Below, one piece after another: positions 46,633 to 58,295 of a stretch of 64,000 nt of DNA. Position 1 is the first letter of the stretch. Each line of letters starts with the position of its first letter. The notes beneath the pieces are model-generated. The model had not been told where the DNA came from and did no database searches. It was given only the letters and a program-made list of their open reading frames with translations. The position numbers and the translations under genes were made by a program. Source of the stretch: Anniella stebbinsi (lineage: Eukaryota > Chordata > Lepidosauria > Squamata > Anniellidae); NCBI GenBank assembly GCA_029215795.1, contig JARDYH010000001.1, positions 401,115,154 through 401,179,153 on the forward strand. The letters are read 5' to 3'.

Positions 46633-49600
46633 GCCTACTGTAGGGCATTTGAAAAACAGGTCTCACACTTGCTTCACTATCTCAGAAAGGCACCTATGTC
46701 AAGCTTTATTTAACATGCAAATGTATTTAAATTTAATCAATCTAGTAATTGGTTGAACGGCAGATGATCAGTCAACTAAAAGCATCTTCCAGTCACCGAA
46801 CATCCATTTTCCACCCACACCCCCCTTCAAGTATGAGATAAGGTGGATTTTTCTTATCCTTTGTTAAAGTTTTGGTAATTACCTCTCAATTTGAAAAGGT
46901 GATTTTACTTTCTTATTCTTCTTAATTTTACAGTTGCAGGTGAATGGCTGTATCCCCCGAGAGTTTCCCCTGCCCTAACCTCAGGGAGGCTTGCAAAAGA
47001 CGTAGCCAAGAAACAAGCGAAGTTCACAGGGAATACATGAAAACAGTCTGTGAACAATGGACACAAGGACCTTCAAGAGAAAAGGAACACTCCGCAGAAT
47101 CCGGGCCTTTATCTTAAAGATGGATGAGGTTTCTTCTGTTCCCTCCAATTACTGAAATAGCTTCCACGGTGTGCCAACCAACTCATGGCAGCCTTGTTGG
47201 GTTGGCATTGGTAGACATTAGGGGCCATTAGAGGGAGAGGAGGAGGGGAATTTGCCACTTTCATCTGAATGCTGCTGGCATTTGAATATGGAAAGTAGCC
47301 AACCAATAAGACGCTCGCTCAGACCAGAAAATGGGTCATTGAGCCCCAGCCGTTGAACAGGATGCAAAGGGCCAAAAGAGCAAAGCTTTATATAGTTATA
47401 TTTATCTATTTACACCAGGGGTGGTCAACCAGAATGTGATGGGGGAGGAAGGATGCCTCCCCCCCAGCTCTACACAGGCCAAATGATATACGGGGGCATC
47501 ATGTCCATTTCCATCATTTGTTGCTTGGCGGGGGCATCAAAATGACGATTCTCCCAGTGTGTCCGCTTGGAACTGACTTCCCGTTAGAGAAGTGTGTGCA
47601 GCAAAGCCATTTTGACTGCCTCTGTGCCTCTCCCATGGCAGAGAGGAGACAGGGCAGGTGAAGCCACTGATCTCCCAATCTTCTGCATGCTGCTCTCCCT
47701 CCCAGTGGGGGTGGGATTGGGGGAGCACAGGGCTGCACACAGTTAGTCAACTGGACACCTTGTTAGCTTCGATCACAGATTGGAGAGAAGAAGAGGATCC
47801 CTCCCAAAGCCCCTGGTAGGGGTCCAGCTTTGGGAGGGGGAAAACACACAAGTCTCCATGGGATAGAGGTTGCCCTCTTCTTATTTACATGCTCATACCT
47901 CGATTTTTAGGAATATAAATCAGTTCCATAAAAACACTAAAATCTAAACTGGAAAAACTGCACCATTCATGGTATACAGACATCACAATGTTTAAGAGCC
48001 TTTTGGAACCAAGACGGTGAGGGGGCTTGGTGGTTTTCCCCAGGGAGGGACTCCCATATCCTTAGTTTCGCTACAGAACAGGCACCATCTCTGATACTCA
48101 TCAAGTACCAGATATGCAATGGGATGGTTTAAAGGGAGGCCTACTAGCAGAGCCTTTGGTCATGTCCAGGTCAAGACCAGCCCAGATGTGAACTGATAGC
48201 CCAGCATAACTGGTACAAGAGGTTCAGTGTTAGATGAGCTGACAGCCTTACTCCCAGAGACATCTTCATGGCCACATTTCTCATTGACTTCCTACCTGAC
48301 ACAGGAGAATTGGAGGTGAACGAGATGGCCATGGGGGTGGGCAGTGTCCAAGAAGAGTGTAAACAGACAAATCTGAGATCTCCTTTGGGTGCTTTGGGCA
48401 GATGAATAAAGAGTGACAAAGAGATCTTCAGAAGTATGAGAGAAACTTTTGGAAGGGATGGTCTCTGCAGGACCCAGTTTCTACAGTGAAGTACTCCCAG
48501 AGCTCTGGAATTCCCTTCCAAAAGAGGCCCTCTTGCTTTCTTTTTAATGACTTTCTAGAACATGGGTGGGAAACGGTCCTAGCCCTGGGGGCCAGATTTA
48601 TTCTTAAGACATCCACCATAGTCTGGAGAATGGCAGTGGATGGTTCCCCTGAAAAACCATCCCAACATCATCTGAATCCCTTTATGTTGTCAGCTGAGAA
48701 GGGAAACTCTGCTCTTATCAACAATCAGTTATCGGAGATAAGAGTGGGCTTTCTCTTGCCAGCGCAAGTGCTAGCCTTCTCTAGCGTTGATAAACAAAGA
48801 AGGAGCAAAGCAGGTGGGATGTCAGGAAGAAGCGTGCTTGTCACTCGAATGCTTTGTGGGCTGGATTGGGGACCATACGATTCTAGTCCATATTAATATT
48901 TACCTTTCGTTCAGATTGTTTCACTGGCTTATCCTCAACGAACAGAAATAAAACATTCTCGTCAACAACATCGATCTCTTAAAAATACAGCTCACCTGTA
49001 AAGTTGTAGGAAAGTCTATAGGCTTTATGAAACACAGAATAGAAATGTTCAGACAAACCCCATATGGCATAAAATCAATTGTAAATTTACTTTGGTTTTA
49101 GTCAAGGAAGGTGGGATTTTGAAATCTCCGTGCCTCTTCCAGACTCCCTTATGTTATCCCAATGTCAAAATCTAATAATGCATTGGGATCCTCTATTTAT
49201 GAAGATAAAACAGAAACGAATGGCATCCATAAACTCTCTGTGCCATTTAAAGGTGGGAAATTTCAATTTTTTTTAGAGGGAAAGGAGAACGTTTTGGGGT
49301 TGGGTGTGCTTACCAGTTGGCAACTATGACCTTTTTGCTTGATTCTCCCCACTTTTTAACCAGGTGGCACCAATGGTGGCCACATCCTCCCTCTTCAAAT
49401 ACCCCAAGATGAGGTGCATTGAAGGGGGGAAGACGGTGTCCCCTCTCATTGGGGCTGATCTTGATTTCCTCCAAAGTATTGGTATCCCCAAAAAAACAGT
49501 TTGTTGCCCTAGAACATTTTCCCTGTCCACCTTAGCTCAGTCCATGTGGGGCCCACAGTGCAGAAGTGGGCTTGACCACTGTGGGTGGGGTTACAAATGT

Positions 49601-49815
49601 GACTAGCCGAAAGTGGGTGGAGTTACAAATGTGACTCTTATCTCTGTCTATTATGCAACAACATCAAAAAAGACCTCTACATCCAGGCGTTCTCCTTCCC
49701 TAACTTGTGCAAGGATCCCTCCACCAACTCCATATTTTTGGAGGATGTGCGAAAGCACCAAGCAGGATGGAGTAAATAATATTAATAACCTGGACTGGGG
49801 CCAGGGAAGGGGCGC
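46633..49815 (-). other. Intron or 5' flank of ENTREP2, unassigned
   Basis: No transmembrane-type exon or clear repeat was recognised. The open frame at 48171-48521 (minus, 116 codons) has no family resemblance. GTGGGTGGAGTTACAAATGTGACT-like words are duplicated in tandem at 49580-49636. Confidence 0.4.
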
Positions 49816-50194
49816 AGGGTGGCCATTTTTATGCATCTTCAACAAAAGAGGATATCCATTTCCATAACATTTGCCGATGCCAATGGATAAGTACAGATGC
49901 AAACTTAGAAAGAATGACTATAGCTTAAATAGAAATGTAACATATCTCACCATAGCAGGGAATACTGTGAACAGGTGACCTGGATGCCTGCCTGTTCGCT
50001 GGGATGTTCAGGTGCTAACTCTTGCTGGGCATCTCCAAGTCCCTTGCTCTCCCGGCTTCTTATGGTTCTTCTTTATTTTCTAAAGTGGACATGGACTTGA
50101 CAGCCCTTCAAGTGGAGGCTGTTTTCAAACAGAGGACTGGCCTCTGATAGTTTATAGAGGGCCGTCTTCTGTAAACTAGACATATGGCCACCCT
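49816..50194. mobile_element. Non-autonomous hAT-like element, AGGGTGGCCA family
   Basis: Ends AGGGTGGCCAT and ATGGCCACCCT are inverted repeats. The flanks AAGGGGCGC and AAGGGGGCA share AAGGGG, a possible degraded target duplication. The interior (GATGCAAACTTAGAAAGAAT...) is shared with 44321-44580 and, in part, with 23565, 37045 and 52735. Confidence 0.65.
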
Positions 50195-50560
50195 AAGGGG
50201 GCATGGCCTGTAGGAGAGTGCAGAGGTTTGCATTTGGCCCACAGGTCAGTGGTTCCCCACCTCCTTTTCTTTAATATCACTTTGAGGCCGCACACACTTG
50301 AAGCATAATGATACAAAGTGCTTCCATCGTTATTATTTCCTAGGACTTGTGGCTTAACAGTTGATGTATTACATACCTGGCATGCAAACGGAATTGCCCT
50401 CATTATCCGTAACAGCCACTGTACCTAATTAAGGAGCACCACTCCTAAAGTTAAGTGGCACAAGACGGGGAAGAGAGACGTCTGGAAAATTAAAGCCATA
50501 AATAATGTTTTCTCCTCCCCCTCCTCCGGCCTACGAAGTTTAATTAACATCCATCTATTT
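50195..50560 (-). other. Unassigned intronic sequence
   Basis: Nothing recognised. Confidence 0.4.
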
Positions 50561-50596
50561 CTTCTTCTTCTTCTTCTTCTCCTTCTTCTTCTTCAA
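50561..50596. repeat. (CTT)n microsatellite
   Basis: About 11 CTT units with one CTC interruption. Confidence 0.9.
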
Positions 50597-51261
50597 GTGA
50601 TTGGAATGACTACGAGGCTCTTGTTTTCCTCAAAGCCTGAGAAACAGAATTCTCGCTTTGTTTCAACAATGCATCAGCCTGCAGTATTTAAAGAACATCA
50701 CAAACCGTTGGGACAATATCTCATAAGCAGGTGCGCTCTGCACAAAACAAAGCCCATTTCTGTAAGATATAAGATTAGATGAAGTAACAGCAGGCAAAAC
50801 TAATTAACATCCCCAGATACACAAAGATATTGTCTCGGTTGGTGCATAGAGCAGCATTATCTTTCCTGACACACTAGCCCACAATTCAGATCAGGCTGAA
50901 GTCAGAAGTCAGATCTACAGTCTTATGGTACAATAACCTGAGCTAAGGAGGGGCAAGGATGTGTAAGATGTAAAAAACGAACCACATAGGTCCTATAGAG
51001 GTATCATGCATTTGAATGCACAGAGGTATCTCCAGAGGCAGCAGTAACAGGACAGCAGCCAATGGAGGCCACCATTTTTTTCTCTTGCGGCTGCCATTTT
51101 CCCTCCCACAGTGCCGCAGAACTTTGAGGGGAAGAGTAAGAGAGGGTTACAGCCTTGTTCCCTGCTTGTAGGCTTTCCCAGTGGCTGGTCACTGTGGGAA
51201 ACAGAACGTTGGACTAGACAGTACTTTGGTCTGATCCAGCAGGACTGTTCTAGTGGAAATA

Positions 51262-51385
51262 AAGCAGGTGTGGAAAATGGTGGCCTGCCAAATGTTTGGC
51301 CTACAACTGCCTTTAGCCCTAACCAGCATAGCCCATGGTGAGGGACATTGGGAGTTGTAGGTTAAAACAGCTGGAGAGCCACAAG
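51262..51385. repeat. Hairpin repeat, TGGCCTACAACT type
   Basis: GTTTGGCCTACAACTGCCTT and TGGGAGTTGTAGGTTAAAAC are the two arms, with AACCAGCATAGCCCATGG at the loop. Confidence 0.6.
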
Positions 51386-51454
51386 TTGCTCTCCCCTGGA
51401 GATAAAGAGTCCAGAACAGCAGGTCTGGTGCTGAATATAGATTCCTTAAGAAAA

Positions 51455-51560
51455 TAAGAACCTAATCTCATCCAGTGTTCTGTTCACACAGTGGCCAGAC
51501 CACAAATAGGAAGCCCACAATTTCACCGTCAATCCTCCCAGGAGACTCCAAGCCCTTTTA
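51455..51560 (-). mobile_element. CR1 3' tail, inverted
   Basis: AATAAGAACCTAATCTCATC, TGTTCACACAGTGGCCAGAC and GAAGCCCACAATTTCACC form the reverse of the second CR1 tail subfamily. Confidence 0.6.
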
Positions 51561-53299
51561 TAGTCAGTGGCCACTGACTCTCTGCCTTCAACTGCAGCTC
51601 TGAATAGAGCTATATATGCAGAAGATACAAAATGTTCTTCGTTCTTGTTCCAGCTGTGTCAAAAGGTTGGGGGAAATATTTCAACACAACTGAGTCCTGG
51701 CTCGCCCCCTTTATGTTTGCTGACTCACCTCAACCACAGTGAGGGATTGTGCCCTTCACACACAGGGTTCTTTTGGGCCCTGATTTAATGCTCTCACCTA
51801 TGCGCACCTTATGCGTCATCATCAATGTGACTTGAGAGAGCTCATAAATCAGCAGCAGTTGCTAAAAAGGGGAAAGCGCTTTCTGCTGACACTTGAAAAA
51901 GCTTGCGTATGAAAATGAAGCCATCGCTCCATAGTTGGCGGCTACTTGCTCAGCTGGGAGTGCCACATAATGATTTTTAAATGATTCTGCTAAAGTGGAG
52001 TTAAGTCAATGCATTCGAAACATTACTCACGTAGAGAGCAAAGTTTGAAAACGAAAAGCGCGCACCGGCATGGGGAATCTGGTTCTCCTCTCCTCTCTCC
52101 CCCCCCCTTTGGTAAGGGAGCAAAGCACATTCATTGCTGCTTCCAAAAGAGAATGCAGAGTCAGTCCGGTAGATTTGCAGCCTTATGGACGGCCTTGGCT
52201 GGAGCTATGCCTGAAATCGAAGGGGCTTTCGAAGAGCACAAGAACAAGAGCAGCTCTTTGGATGAAGACAAAATCCTGGGGCAAAGACATCAGGGAAGTT
52301 ACAATTCTTCATAAATCTCCCTTTTGAAAGTAAATCAGGCAGGCCGCACAAAAAGAGTTGCATGGGAGAAGGGTTTAGAGGGAATGAAAGACAGAAAAGT
52401 AGTGGCAAATTATGGGATTCAAGTCATGACTTTCTCTTTTCGGTCTAGCCCCCAAATTACTTCATGCTCCAATATTTCTTTGCTTCCATTTCCCTAACAT
52501 ACAACTGAGAGTTTAAAAGGGGCCAGTTTGGAGACTTGTAGTTTGTTCCCTTTGGGCACATTTACAGGAGACCCTCTTCCCTCTGGCTGAGACTATTACC
52601 AGTGGATTCAGGGTCCCTGAGAACTCTCAGGAAGGTGGCCACATGGACCACCAAAAACGGGGGAAATGCATCACCAAAAGAGAGAACACAAGAAGACACC
52701 AATCTGCAAAGCCTCCGCATAGGCAAATGTGTATCTGTGGGTGCAAATGTAGAAATAATAACTCCAACTGAAATAGAAATACAAATCTCTCACCCCAGGG
52801 GGACTGATTTTGTTAAAACTTTTCTTCCTGCGTTTTGCGGATTGTCAAGCGTCTTTCATTGTGTTGTCTGGGAGGTTTGGTAAACTCTGCCCTTTCTGCA
52901 TTTTGTGGATTGACCGGTGTCGTTTCTTCTGTCGTCTGCTCTGTTTTTTTTACAACTTCCCAAATTTGGGCAAATTCACTTTTGTACCAAGTCACATTTG
53001 TGAAAATGTGGAAATCCCCACAAATGCCCCAATCCTCCCCCATGTGCATTTTCCTGCTTTAGCCTGGGGGGGGGGGAATGGGCTGGGGGGGGGGGGTTAT
53101 GATGATGATTTTGTGTATTTTTCTACAACTAAACTTTATTTCCCCATAACACCCTGGAGCTATGCTCTGTCCAGGACATTGTAAAAAAATGTAATGGTAG
53201 CTCTGATTCAGAATGTGTCTGCCAAGCCCACCAACGCCCAAAGGGGTCAGATAGGCTCCACCACAGTGGGCACTGCTGATGGCCCTGTCAAACTTGCCA
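51561..53299 (-). other. Intron or flank, repeat fragments
   Basis: Bases 52725-52800 carry the GTGCAAATGTAGAAATAATA repeat. Bases 52805-52960 resemble 34196-34280 and repeat internally (TTTGCGGATTGTCAAGCGTC versus TTTGTGGATTGACCGGTGTC). G runs lie at 53066-53074 and 53086-53096. Confidence 0.45.
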
Positions 53300-53545
53300 A
53301 GTTTTAATGATGATGATGATGATGACAATAATAATCCATAAGTCACATCAGTCACCAGCATCACATCAAAAAACTGTATAGAAAACCTTCAGAAACTGGG
53401 TCTTCCAGAAGACATCCACATCAACATCCAGAAAGCAGTCATCCTTAAAGCCTGCTCAATTGTCAGGAAGTTTCTGAACCAGTAAAGGACAGCATGACTG
53501 CAAAGCCCATCATATCTGACTAGAAAAAATGCCATGAGCGAGAAA
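53300..53545 (+). mobile_element. R2-like LINE C-terminus, plus-strand copy
   Basis: An ATGATGATGATGATGA tract is followed by a frame reading ITSKNCIENLQKLGLPEDIH, INIQKAVILKACSIVRKFLN and Q-stop, then a tail with GCATGACTGCAAAGCC and GCCATGAGCGAGAAAAG. It is homologous to 4205-4715 on the other strand. Confidence 0.62.
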
Positions 53546-53550
53546 AGGAG

Positions 53551-53608
53551 TTGAGGAGGAGGAGGAGGAGGAGAAGGAGAAGGAGAAGGAGAAGGAGAAG
53601 GAGAAGGA
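53551..53608. repeat. Purine (GGA/GAAGGA)n tract
   Basis: About ten GAG/GGA units then GAAGGA hexamers, all purine on the plus strand; it follows the LINE 3' end directly. Confidence 0.95.
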
Positions 53609-54039
53609 TGTGCTACTGCATCTCTCATGTTCATTTCCTCAGTCACCCAAAAACACTGTGTGGAAATGCAACTGGGCAGGTCTCCCAAGCTATACCATCA
53701 ACCTCACTGGACAGTCATCTCCCAAGTCCAGGCCTCTGTGCTTATGTCAAACGAGTGAAATCCTACAAAAAGGAAGCTAAAATGATCTCACAGCTTGGAG
53801 AGGTTAAGCTATCATTTGGAAGGGGAGATCCCTAAGATGTATTTTACAGCCCTGGAAATCTAAACAGACAGAAGTCACAGTTTTGTTTTTTCTTTGCATC
53901 GCTGTGCTCCGTTGAATGCTGCCTGCAGTTAATCCAGATCCAATTACACAACAACAACTTCTCTGCAGAAGAATGTCATCTTAATACGGTCAACGCCACT
54001 CTTTCGTGGCCCTTAAACCTGGCTCTGTTTAAAACACAC

Positions 54040-54042
<3 letters not shown>

Positions 54043-54072
<30 letters not shown>
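54043..54072. repeat. (CA)n microsatellite
   Basis: About 14 CA units. Confidence 0.95.
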
Positions 54073-54073
<1 letters not shown>

Positions 54074-54825
54074 TGGCAACTTCTTTGGGCATCTTACATA
54101 CATCAAAACATGTTTACTTCCCTTCAAAGCAATTGCTTTTAAGTCTTCAGTGGATAAACATTCTCTATAATCTTGGAAAATTACAGTGATTTGCAAACTT
54201 CCTTATTCTTCTGACAGCATTTCTCTATCAAGTACTGAAAGGGGAATAGAATACAGGTGCTACTTAATAAATATTCAGGAAACGCACTTACTGTATATCA
54301 AAGGTCGGTCTATGAAACCACAAGTCCTGCTCTCTGAGGACAAGAGCTCCCTGCTTGTAATCTTTGTTCCTTGTCCAGAAATCAAAGTTGCGGTTGGGGC
54401 CTGCGTTTGAGGGTCCATTCCCAAAAAGACACACTAGAGAGGGTTGGATGCAGAGCCACCTCAAGCTATTTTGCCGCCTGAGCAGTGCAGAATAGAGCTA
54501 CCTGCTGCTTCTCGTGATCTGGACACTACGCTTTTGTTTTAGTAGGGGCGGATTTGTAATTCCATGGCAGAATTGTTGAAAGAAATATGTGGTTGGTTTC
54601 ATTTGATCAGAAACTACCTTCGGATACATAATTTCCGTGGCGTAACTCTATGGTGTGTCGTGGGTGCTTTTGATGATCTCATAAAAATGGCTACCATCAA
54701 AATTCACAAAACCATCAAGATCTCCATAACCAGAGGGTAGATTTTAATTGTTGAGGTCTCAAAATGTGGTCTCAAGGTGGTTTGTATACTGACGTTTAGT
54801 GGCTGGAGGGAAGTCTCAGTGGTGC

Positions 54826-54992
54826 ATTTGGGTTAGGGATTAGCCTCAGGGTAGGTTTAAGGTTGGGAAGGCAGGAATGGGGCTATAGAAAAGCCTAACA
54901 GGGTGAGACAGATTGAGTGGGCCACCAGGACAAAATCTCAGTGGTATATTAGTGTTAGGGTTAATCCTCAAGTTAGGGTTAGGGTTAAAGAG
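54826..54992. repeat. Degenerate telomere-like TTAGGG words
   Basis: TTTGGGTTAGGGATTA, GTTAGGGTTAATCC and AGTTAGGGTTAGGGTTAA occur within 170 bases, but no run exceeds about two and a half perfect units. Confidence 0.5.
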
Positions 54993-55069
54993 GCATGGCT
55001 CCCAGGGCCGGAACCAGCCGCAGAAGAATCCAGCAGGGCCAGACAGATTGAGTGAGACAGCAGGATGTC

Positions 55070-55295
55070 TTGCAGATGTGTTGGACTACAGCTCCCATAA
55101 GAATGTAAGAAGAGCCATGCAGGATTAGACCAAGGGTACATCTAGTCTTGAATTTTGTTTACACAGTGGCCAAAGAGCTGCCGATGGGAAACCATGAACA
55201 GGACATGAACGCAACAGTACCCTCATGCTCAGGCCATGCTGGCTGGAAATCATGGAAGATGTAGTCTTACACATCTAGAAGACACCGGGTTTTGG
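55070..55295 (-). mobile_element. Hairpin-repeat piece plus inverted CR1 tail
   Basis: TGTTGGACTACAGCTCCCAT is followed by the inverted CR1 tail (AGAGCCATGCAGGATTAGAC, TTTACACAGTGGCCAAAGAG), then the other hairpin arm (CATGCTGGCTGGAAATCATG). The CR1 tail seems to lie inside a hairpin element. Confidence 0.55.
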
Positions 55296-55802
55296 GGAAG
55301 GCTGATTTAATGGCTGCTACGAATTGTCCTCGGGGAGCAATCAACAAATCAACAAGTGGTATTGATCAGGTGACTCAGAGAAAATGCTGCTGACACAATA
55401 GGAGGCTACCCTGTCCAGCTTCCATGCATAACAGATGGACTTTCTATGGAGAAATGTGATCCGTAGCTCTTCAACAATGCTCTTTTAATTCCCCTGAACT
55501 TTGGGAGGATCATTCTACAAACATGGAAAGGGCAGAATTAGTGTGTGAAGTGTGAAAGGCACTCATGTAACAGATAACTTTAAAGGTGATGGCCTAACAT
55601 CGTTACCAACCAGCTCTAAAAGCAAGCCAGGTTTGGCAATACTGTAAAGACAACTTCTTTTATCCTTGATTGACTTCAATTATAGTGCTTCATTGCTTAT
55701 ATACCCACAATCACCTGAAAAGAGATAATGAGCAGTAAAGCGTTTTCACCCATGAAATTGCTGTCCATGTACTCCTGTTACTTGGAAAACTCAAGGACAG
55801 AC

Positions 55803-55807
<5 letters not shown>
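55296..55807 (-). other. Unassigned
   Basis: Nothing recognised. Confidence 0.4.

Positions 55808-55850
<43 letters not shown>
55808..55850. repeat. (GA)n microsatellite
   Basis: About 21 GA units; a second short run is at 55968-55980. Confidence 0.95.
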
Positions 55851-55853
<3 letters not shown>

Positions 55854-56029
55854 TTTTTAAATGACAGAGGTCTAACTGGTTGGTGCTGAAGAAAGCAGAT
55901 CTGCTTACTTGTAACTGTTCTCAGAGCGTGTTCTACACAGTTACACATTGGAGTGGTAAGCAAACCAGAGAGAGAGAGAGGAACCAAAAGGAGGAGCGCA
56001 TCTGAGTCAGGACAGAAAAAAGGGGAGAA

Positions 56030-56315
56030 ACAGGTTCTTAGGATGCTTAAAATACTTTATTTCAAAGCCCAACGTGTTTCGGCCTGTGTTGTTTTTTAAG
56101 GCATTCCTCAGGGGGTTGATAAGAGATGTCTGCAGAAATACTCCTAACAAGGTGATTGTCTCCGATGATAATTAATAGAGACAATCACCTTGTTAGGAGT
56201 ATTTCTGCAGACATCTCTTATCAACCCCCTGAGGAAAGCCTTTGAAAGAACACAGGCAGAAATGTGTTGGGCTTTGAAAGAAAGTATTTTAAGCAACCTG
56301 AGAACCTGTTTCTCC
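56030..56315. repeat. Inverted pair of hammerhead-like repeats with 55-bp perfect arms
   Basis: Bases 56107-56161 are the exact reverse complement of 56179-56233, separated by 17 bases; similarity continues outwards to about 56030 and 56315. The right copy shows CTGAGGA (56229-56235), a GCCT/AGGC stem, then GAAA (56259-56262). On the minus strand the left copy shows CTGAGGA (56105-56111), a GCCT/AGGC stem and CGAAAC. These match the CUGANGA and GAAA boxes of hammerhead ribozymes. The family matches 30030-30270 and 10855-11665. Confidence 0.7.
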
Positions 56316-56431
56316 CCTTTTTTTATGTACTATGCAAACAAGAGAGTCCACTTGGCAATTCAGAAGCCGAGGAGAAGACAGCCGGAGTGAGAATGACATC
56401 AGTGAGGGAGACGCACAACTCCATCCGTCTG

Positions 56432-56452
56432 TGTGTGTGTGTGTGTGTGTGT
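56432..56452. repeat. (GT)n microsatellite
   Basis: About 10 GT units. Confidence 0.9.
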
Positions 56453-57420
56453 ACAAACTTACTGCTGTTATTGTATTTTTATTTGCTCATTTTATTTGTA
56501 TTTTATCCTTTTAATAATATAAAATTGTGATGGCTTATCGCTTTTAACAATAAAGATTTCATTCATCACAACCCCTTCCTGGGAAGATTCTCACTGCTAT
56601 CGAGTAGCCATTTTGAAGCAAAACAATCTGATTTACACCTCCTGGTCTAAGGTGGACATCAGAAAACAGTTAGCCTTTGGATTTTGCACATCTTTGAATT
56701 TTGGGGTTCAGTTCTTGGATCAAACGAAGTCGTCAATGTCTTGAGGTGTGTCTTTTGTGAGGAATATGTTCAGAAATACCTATTTTAATATACATTTTTG
56801 TGTGGATTAAAAAATACAGATTAATGCAGGTACAGGATGGAATGGAATTACAAACTCATGCGAAACTAACACAGACTTATTTCTCAATCCCTGACTCTCA
56901 GACCTGTTGCTTGTGGGAAGAATTGAGTGAGTGGCAGGAACTGGCCTGATATCCTGAACAGGATTATCGTTTCTCCAAAATTTGATTGGGTAGGAGAGAC
57001 TTCAAGGAGGGACTGCTTTTTGCCCCACACAGAAAGCCAAAGCAGACAGAACCTGAGTAGACATCTGGGCAAGTAAAGTGAGGGAGTAGAAGATTTATAT
57101 GCCCTACATAATCACTGCTGACACTGTATTTTTTTTTTAAAAAAAATTCAAAACATGTTTGCAAATAACCTTGTAGTACAAAAATCCCTTTGGGAACATT
57201 TTGTGGACAAATGGTGTGTAAATATTTGGAACAGAAGTAAGTAGGCATGATCAACCAACAGAAAACTCTTTCATAACAGGAATGCTGGAACGTCTTCTGC
57301 CAGAATTCAATCGCAAAGGATTTCTCAGGGCCACATTCTTGAGAAATTGAGAAGGGCCTTGGTCTGATCCAACATGGCTCTTCTTAGATTCTTTAGATTT
57401 TTTGTCCCCAAATTAATTCT
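56453..57420. other. Unassigned
   Basis: Nothing recognised apart from a T/A tract at 57128-57148 and a CR1-tail-like word CTTGGTCTGATCCAACATGG near 57358. Confidence 0.4.
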
Positions 57421-57471
57421 CAGAGAGAGAGAGAGAGAGAGGGAGGGAGGGAGGGAGGGAGGGAGGGAGGG
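57421..57471. repeat. (GA)n-(GGGA)n tract
   Basis: GAGAGAGAGAGAGAGAGA is followed by seven GGGA-type units; entirely purine. Confidence 0.95.
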
Positions 57472-57585
57472 TGGGGTACAGAACATGCAAAGTCCAAAAG
57501 AAAGAAGTCGCATTGCTGTGTGCTGGAGGAGGCACTCAGAGGAACGCCTTTGATGTTGACCATGGTGTCTCATCCCTGACCACAG

Positions 57586-57700
57586 GATGTGTTTGTTTAA
57601 GACAGAGAAGGAGAGCAGCCATTTCAGTAGATGCCCAATCTCCTCTCTCATCCATCCTAAAAATAATTACATCAGCTTATTACTGCGCATATTTGCTTGT
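57586..57700. repeat. Dispersed duplication, copy A
   Basis: Shares GAGAAGGAGAGC, CCCAATCTCCTCTCTCATCC and TAAAAATAATT in order with 58160-58295. Confidence 0.8.
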
Positions 57701-57784
57701 TGAATTTTCATGTCAGGAATGGGGCTCCTTCAGGTGGTATAATAATAATAATCTCAACCTTAGCTATTCTGTACTTAGTAACCC

Positions 57785-57897
57785 AATCCTGCAGCCTTCT
57801 CCAGCCTGGTGTCTTCCATGGCCATTGGATGTGCTGGTTGAGGATTGTGGGAATTGTAGTCAGACCCGCCTGGAAGGTATCAGGCTGAGGAAGGCCG
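57785..57897. repeat. Hairpin repeat, ATTGTAGTC type
   Basis: CTGCAGCCTTCTCCAGCCTG on the left pairs with CAGGCTGAGGAAGGCCGCAG on the right, with CATGGCCATTGGATG at the loop and GGGAATTGTAGTCAGAC in the right arm. Confidence 0.7.
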
Positions 57898-58159
57898 CAG
57901 TTCTGCATGCATTTATGTAGCTCGTCTTTTGATGTCATGCCCGGGGATTTCATGTATTGGGCCTCATCAGATGTTTAAATGTCAAGTCCTCTGAAGACCA
58001 ATTAATTGCAAGATAAGACACTCTATAAATCAATAAAATAAATACTGAGCTGCCATCAGCAATAGCTTAATGATCCCTCTTACATACTTTTGGGTTGTGG
58101 ACTTTGCTGTTTGCTTTCATGTAAGATAATCCAGTATCCTCCAACCTTTCCCCCATCTC

Positions 58160-58295
58160 CCACCTCAAGATGTTTTTCTTTAAGATAAGAGAAGGAGAGC
58201 TGCTATTTCAGGAGCTGCCCAATCTCCTCTCTCATCCACTCTAAAAATAATTTTAAATAAATAAACCAGCTAATTATTGAGCATATTTGATGTTT
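58160..58295. repeat. Dispersed duplication, copy B
   Basis: The partner of 57586-57700, about 575 bases apart and in the same orientation; copy B has an extra TTTAAATAAATAAA block. Confidence 0.8.

Noticed and set aside
48171..48521. Minus-strand 116-codon frame as an upstream ENTREP2 exon
   Set aside because: It lacks the hydrophobic membrane segments and Cys pattern expected upstream of TM4, and has no matching splice sites.
51781..51840. Short minus-strand segment ending GTGCGCATAG|GTGAGA as an ENTREP2 exon
   Set aside because: The donor-like site is good, but the only open frame (TLMMTHKVRI) does not match the family, and the phase is wrong for joining to TM4.
53551..53608. Arg-rich open frame on plus, Pro/Ser-rich frame on minus
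   Set aside because: Pure translation of a GGA/GAAGGA simple repeat.
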